Part shown: positions 6,351 to 8,506 of the stretch, piece after piece
Layout: each line of letters starts with the position of its first letter
How positions within the stretch are numbered: the first letter of the stretch is position 1
DNA from: Treponema sp.
GTDB lineage: Bacteria; Spirochaetota; Spirochaetia; Treponematales; Breznakiellaceae
DNA length: 8,506 bases
Assembly (NCBI GenBank): GCA_031288815.1
Contig: JAITQR010000009.1
Span: 1 to 8,506, forward strand
Direction of reading: 5' to 3'
Program-made: the position numbers and the translations under genes
The notes under the pieces: model-generated
Seen by the model: the letters and a program-made list of their open reading frames with translations, nothing else
Database searches by the model: none
What the model was told of the DNA's origin: nothing

Positions 6351-6604
6351 TTTTAACTCATTGGTAAATAAGCGGCCGCCTTAAACGGGTTCGCCGCGAC
6401 AGGCCGCCTGTTTTGTTTTCCCCTTTGCGGCTTCCTTAAGGGGCCGGTTTGCGTATGGCCAACCAAATAATTGCCGGGCCTCGTTCTGCTTTTGAGCCGC
6501 ATGGCAGGATCGGTGTACCGTCCCCTTACCCCTTTGCCCCAAGCTGAGATAATCACTAAAACATTCTTGTAAAGTTTATTTCGCATTTCTCTTTATTCGC
6601 ACGA
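6351..6604. other. Intergenic stretch without a recognisable gene
   Basis: No reading frame on either strand shows a recognisable domain or a well-placed ribosome binding site. A 77-codon minus-strand frame (6353-6586) is open, but its product is basic, low-complexity and without family features. GC content changes sharply inside the stretch, with a GC-rich half to about 6540 and an AT-rich half after it. This fits decayed coding sequence joined to a regulatory region. Nothing further can be supported. Confidence 0.5.
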
Positions 6605-6676
6605 AGGGTTTAAAATACTCAAGAGAGCCCCGTTCACACGGGAGAGCTTTAGGACGTTCTTAGGGTATTAAACCCT
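6605..6676 (+). other. 72-nt foldable element (long stem with internal hairpin)
   Basis: AGGGTTTAAAATACTC (6605-6620) pairs with GGGTATTAAACCCT (6663-6676). The stem has 9 bp, a 2-nt AA bulge, then 5 bp including one G-T wobble. The 42-nt interior holds a second hairpin, CCCGT (6629-6633) and ACGGG (6638-6642), around TCAC. The shape is compatible with a structured leader RNA, a small RNA or a mobile-element relic. It does not match any riboswitch consensus I can recall (TPP, cobalamin, SAM, glycine, ZTP and THF were considered). Confidence 0.4.
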
Positions 6677-6796
6677 GAGTCTAACAACCACGGGAGAACA
6701 ATATACCCCGCTCTTTAGAGGGATGTATGTCGATTATACCCAAAGCGGTATTTATGTCAAGCCTCTTTCATGGTTTTTTGAATAATTTTACGCACG

Positions 6797-6812
6797 CGCA
6801 AATTGTTTTGCG
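6797..6812. promoter_or_regulatory. 16-bp palindrome CGCAAA-N4-TTTGCG, operator candidate
   Basis: The perfect inverted repeat CGCAAA (6797-6802) and TTTGCG (6807-6812) around TTGT lies 20 bp upstream of the -35 box at 6833. Size and symmetry suit a dimeric helix-turn-helix regulator such as a LacI-family protein. The usual central CG of LacI operators is missing, however. It could be the operator of the decayed regulator just downstream. Confidence 0.4.
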
Positions 6813-6832
6813 ATTCTTTTTTGCTTCAATAA

Positions 6833-6862
6833 TTGACAATACCGCTTCCGTCAGAATAAAAT
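6833..6862 (+). promoter_or_regulatory. Strong sigma70-type promoter upstream of the lacI remnant and ribokinase
   Basis: TTGACA (6833-6838) is a perfect -35 box and TAAAAT (6857-6862) matches 5 of 6 of the -10 box, with an 18-bp spacer. Transcription would start near 6869, at or next to the remnant's ATG (6868). That would make the remnant's mRNA leaderless or leave it untranslated. The promoter most likely now serves the ribokinase gene, with about 350 nt of leader. Confidence 0.6.
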
Positions 6863-6867
6863 ACGTT

Positions 6868-7221
6868 ATGCTGCGGCGTGTTGCCGGTATCGCGAAAGCA
6901 GCCAGGGTCTCGCTTCCGGCCGCCCCATGGGCCCTGAATAACAAGGCCGGGGTCAGCGTCGGGCTTAGGCGGAATATCGTTGGACTTGCTCGGCAACCCG
7001 GCTGCTTGTCGAACAACTCTATTAGTATTGCGGTTCAAATGGGATACCCATCCAGCCCTCCCGGCCGGGAGCTAAACGAAATCAAGGTCATCAAACTTTT
7101 AAAAACAGCCGGGCGCGGACATACCATCAATGAACGGATAGCCGGGATCGGGGCGGACGAACCGGAAACCATTCCGGTCGCGGGAAAATTGATCCTCCCC
7201 GGCGGCATTGGGAGCGTATAG
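6868..7221 (+). pseudogene. LacI-family transcriptional regulator remnant (DNA-binding domain and linker only)
   Basis: The frame from ATG at 6868 encodes 117 residues with a degraded LacI N-terminus. VAGIAKAARVSLPAAPWALNNKAGV follows the pattern IKDIAKAAGVSxxTVSRALNN, with good agreement at AKAA-VS and ALNNKAGVS. The recognition-helix text TVSR is replaced by AAPW. Next come LRRNIV and IAVQMGYPS, equivalent to LRxxVLxIAxxLGYxP but separated by 14 extra codons that contain copy 2 of the 36-nt repeat. The ligand-binding domain is absent: after IKVIKLLK and GRGHTINERI the frame ends at TAG 7219-7221, 1 nt before the kinase start. No ribosome binding site precedes the ATG. A lacI gene directly before a sugar kinase is a standard arrangement, which supports the reading. 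A surviving small DNA-binding protein is possible but unlikely. Confidence 0.6.
6980..7015. repeat. 36-nt dispersed palindromic repeat (copy 2), inside the lacI remnant
   Basis: This segment matches 4144-4179 in 32 of 36 positions, differing at positions 10, 14, 26 and 27 of the repeat. Its arms TTGCTCGGCA (6987-6996) and TGTCGAACAA (7007-7016) pair with one mismatch and one G-T wobble, less perfectly than copy 1. The 8-bp outer arms of copy 1 are not present around this copy. Confidence 0.8.
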
Positions 7222-7222
7222 C

Positions 7223-8155
7223 GTGAAAGCCCTGGTTTACGGTTCCCTGAACATCGATCTGGTTTTCTCCGTGGATCACATCGTTCGTCCGGGGGAGACC
7301 ATCGGCAGCGGGAATCTGGAAAGGGGCGCCGGGGGCAAGGGGGCGAATCAGGCGGCGGCCCTTGCCAAGGCGGGGCTTGAAACCTTTATGGCCGGCAAGA
7401 TCGGCGCGGACGGGGAATTCCTCCTGGAACTGCTGCAAAGTTACGGGGTAAATACCGATCTGGTGGCCCGTTACGGCGGGGCTACCGGGCAGGCCCTTAT
7501 CCAGCTTGATTCGGTCCGCCAGAACGCCATCGTGCTTTTCCCCGGGGGGAACGCCCGTATTGAGGCCCCGGAGATCCGCCGCTGCCTGGAGGGTTTCGGC
7601 CCCGGGGATCTGGTATTGCTGCAGAACGAGATCAACTGTACCGCGGAGATCATGCGGGCGGCGAAAGAGCGGGGAATCTCAATAGGCCTTAACCCCTCCC
7701 CTTGCGATGAGGGAATAGCGAAACTGCCCCTGGAACTGGCGGATACGCTCTTTGTCAACGAGATCGAAGGGGCCGCGCTGGCGGCTTATTCCGGGCCGGC
7801 GGGGGCGGCGGAGCCTTCCGGAACGGGGGCCGGCGATGGTTTCGGGGAACGGATCTACCGGGATATTCTGGAGGCCCTGGTTGGAAAATTCCCCGCCGCG
7901 GAGATCATCCTTACCGCCGGCCGGGCCGGGGCTTTCTACGGTTTCGGGGAGAAGCGGGCCAGGGGAAATATTACCGAGGTTCCGGTGGCGGACACCACCG
8001 CGGCGGGGGATACCTTTACCGGCTACTTCATCGCCGGCCGGGCCCGGGGCTTCTCCGTGGAAAAAACCCTGGCCCTGGCGTGCAAGGCCGCCTCTATCGC
8101 CGTGTCCCGGAAGGGGGCCATGCCGTCTATCCCCTTTGCGGAAGAGGTGTTTTAA
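7223..8155 (+). CDS. PfkB-family carbohydrate kinase, ribokinase-like
   Basis: The kinase has 310 residues from GTG at 7223. This start is preferred over TTG at 7208 because GGGAG (7210-7214) lies 8 nt upstream and the protein then begins MKALVYGSLNIDLVF, the usual first strand. Family elements are GSLNIDL (7-13), the GGKGANQA substrate/anion loop (37-44), the NEIE motif (179-182; the family's NxxE, Mg/ATP site) and DTTAAGDTF (257-265) with Asp263 as catalytic base. It would phosphorylate ribose or a related sugar or nucleoside with ATP in the cytoplasm. The third residue before GD is normally Gly (DTxGAGD) and here is Ala, a mild deviation. A Gly/Ala-rich segment with GTGAGDGF (190-208) follows the NxxE motif and looks like an insertion. 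The gene directly follows a lacI remnant, so it may have lost its own repressor. No transporter genes accompany it. Confidence 0.9.
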   Translation: MKALVYGSLNIDLVFSVDHIVRPGETIGSGNLERGAGGKGANQAAALAKAGLETFMAGKIGADGEFLLELLQSYGVNTDLVARYGGATGQALIQLDSVRQNAIVLFPGGNARIEAPEIRRCLEGFGPGDLVLLQNEINCTAEIMRAAKERGISIGLNPSPCDEGIAKLPLELADTLFVNEIEGAALAAYSGPAGAAEPSGTGAGDGFGERIYRDILEALVGKFPAAEIILTAGRAGAFYGFGEKRARGNITEVPVADTTAAGDTFTGYFIAGRARGFSVEKTLALACKAASIAVSRKGAMPSIPFAEEVF

Positions 8156-8164
8156 ACAGTAAAT

Positions 8165-8192
8165 CTGTTCGGAAACTTCAGCTTCCGAACAG
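8165..8192. repeat. 10-bp palindrome with TTCA loop (dispersed hairpin family, copy 3)
   Basis: CTGTTCGGAA (8165-8174) and TTCCGAACAG (8183-8192) pair perfectly. Inside them is an A-C mismatch, a C-G pair and the TTCA loop (8177-8180). It begins 9 nt after the ribokinase stop and could act as the 3'-end structure of that mRNA, although no T-run follows. Confidence 0.8.
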
Positions 8193-8244
8193 CAAGCCCT
8201 TGGAACCGGTACGCCCCTGGCGGCGGGCTGTTCAGGCGGAATTA

Positions 8245-8337
8245 ACCACCAGGGCGCACAAAGGTACACGAAGGGCCTGGTTTCTAATCATATCCTTCCT
8301 TCGTGCGCCTTTTCGCCTGGCCTTCGGCCTTGGTGGT
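8245..8337. repeat. Imperfect 93-bp dyad with CACGAAGG-type motifs
   Basis: The outer arms ACCACCA (8245-8251) and TGGTGGT (8331-8337) are perfect inverted copies. Inner arms CACGAAGG (8267-8274) and CCTTCGTG (8298-8305) pair as well. GGCGCAC (8253-8259) and GTGCGCC (8303-8309) form an overlapping alternative. It lies between the convergent ribokinase and the right-edge gene. It could be an intergenic repeat of its own or a bidirectional 3'-end structure. Confidence 0.55.
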
Positions 8338-8374
8338 AAAATTTCAAAGTATGTCTTTTAGGCTAATCAAACTC

Positions 8375-8506
8375 CTAGTCCAGAACAATAACCTTGGTCG
8401 CCCGGAAACGGGGGGCCGCCATGCACTTGGACTGTTCCTCGTCCTCTTCCCGGTAATAACGCACCTGCATACCGGGCTTTAGATCGTTGAAGTCCGCGTT
8501 TTCCAC
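8375..8506 (-). CDS. C-terminal end of an unidentified protein (partial, 43 codons)
   Basis: The minus strand is open from the right edge to TAG at 8375-8377. The visible end reads VENADFNDLKPGMQVRYYRE, then a Glu-rich turn, a CMAAPRF segment and ATKVIVLD. The LKPGMxVxY pattern followed by an acidic turn and a final beta strand recalls the last strands of small OB-fold or cold-shock-like domains. That is only a resemblance, and the bulk of the gene is outside the window. The stop 38 nt beyond the dyad at 8245-8337 fits that element being the 3' boundary of this gene. I do not assign a function. Confidence 0.55.
   Translation of the reverse strand: MENADFNDLKPGMQVRYYREEDEEQSKCMAAPRFRATKVIVLD

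Noticed and set aside
6353..6586. 77-codon minus-strand open frame
   Set aside because: It lacks a convincing ribosome binding site, and its basic, low-complexity product matches no family I recognise.
6605..6720. Known riboswitch (TPP, SAM, cobalamin, glycine, ZTP, THF)
   Set aside because: None of the conserved core motifs I recall for these classes could be placed, and no related gene follows directly.
6727..6867. Upstream extension of the lacI-remnant frame from ATG 6727
   Set aside because: These 47 codons have no LacI character and overlap the palindrome and the strong promoter, so the frame is open by chance.
8165..8192. Classical intrinsic terminator after the ribokinase
   Set aside because: The stem is good but no T-run follows on either strand, and the same hairpin occurs upstream of a gene at 6278-6308, so a repeat is the better call.

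Overview
The window is a GC-rich bacterial segment, probably from a spirochaete of the Treponema type. The clues are substrate-binding proteins whose signal peptides end in VFA-GGKQ-like junctions, two unrelated binding-protein genes separated from their permeases, and a LacI-type regulator remnant directly before a PfkB sugar kinase. This placement is an inference from style; no rRNA or other marker gene is present.

Layout. (1) 1-354, minus: the N-terminal part of a family-1 extracellular solute-binding protein that runs off the left edge, with a good promoter (417-445) and a hairpin in its leader. (2) 551-2194, plus: a two-gene operon with an extended -10 promoter. It encodes a RidA/YjgF-like protein lacking the catalytic arginine, and a PLP-dependent D-threonine aldolase/D-serine dehydratase-type enzyme. 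(3) 2195-2384: an intergenic stretch with an inverted repeat and a promoter with a 19-bp spacer and a MerR-like dyad. (4) 2391-4112, plus: an aldo/keto reductase and a TatD-family metal hydrolase with a TTG start. (5) 4113-4238: a convergent intergenic region made almost entirely of palindromes. (6) 4239-6197, minus: a complete family-5 (peptide/oligosaccharide) solute-binding protein. (7) 6198-7222: about 1 kb with no intact gene. It holds a palindromic repeat, a 72-nt foldable element, a 16-bp palindrome, a strong sigma70-type promoter and the remains of a LacI-family regulator carrying an in-frame palindromic insertion. (8) 7223-8155, plus: a ribokinase-like PfkB kinase. (9) 8156-8374: another palindromic intergenic region. 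(10) 8375-8506, minus: the last 43 codons of an unidentified gene.

The genes suggest a heterotroph that imports peptides or sugars, phosphorylates sugars and handles D-amino acids and reactive carbonyls. No defence system, CRISPR array, prophage, tRNA or rRNA gene was seen. The most interesting material lies between the genes. One hairpin family occurs three times, with stem sequences that differ but stay paired around a TTCA loop. A second, 36-nt palindromic repeat occurs twice, once between genes and once inside the lacI remnant, where it adds 14 codons without breaking the frame.
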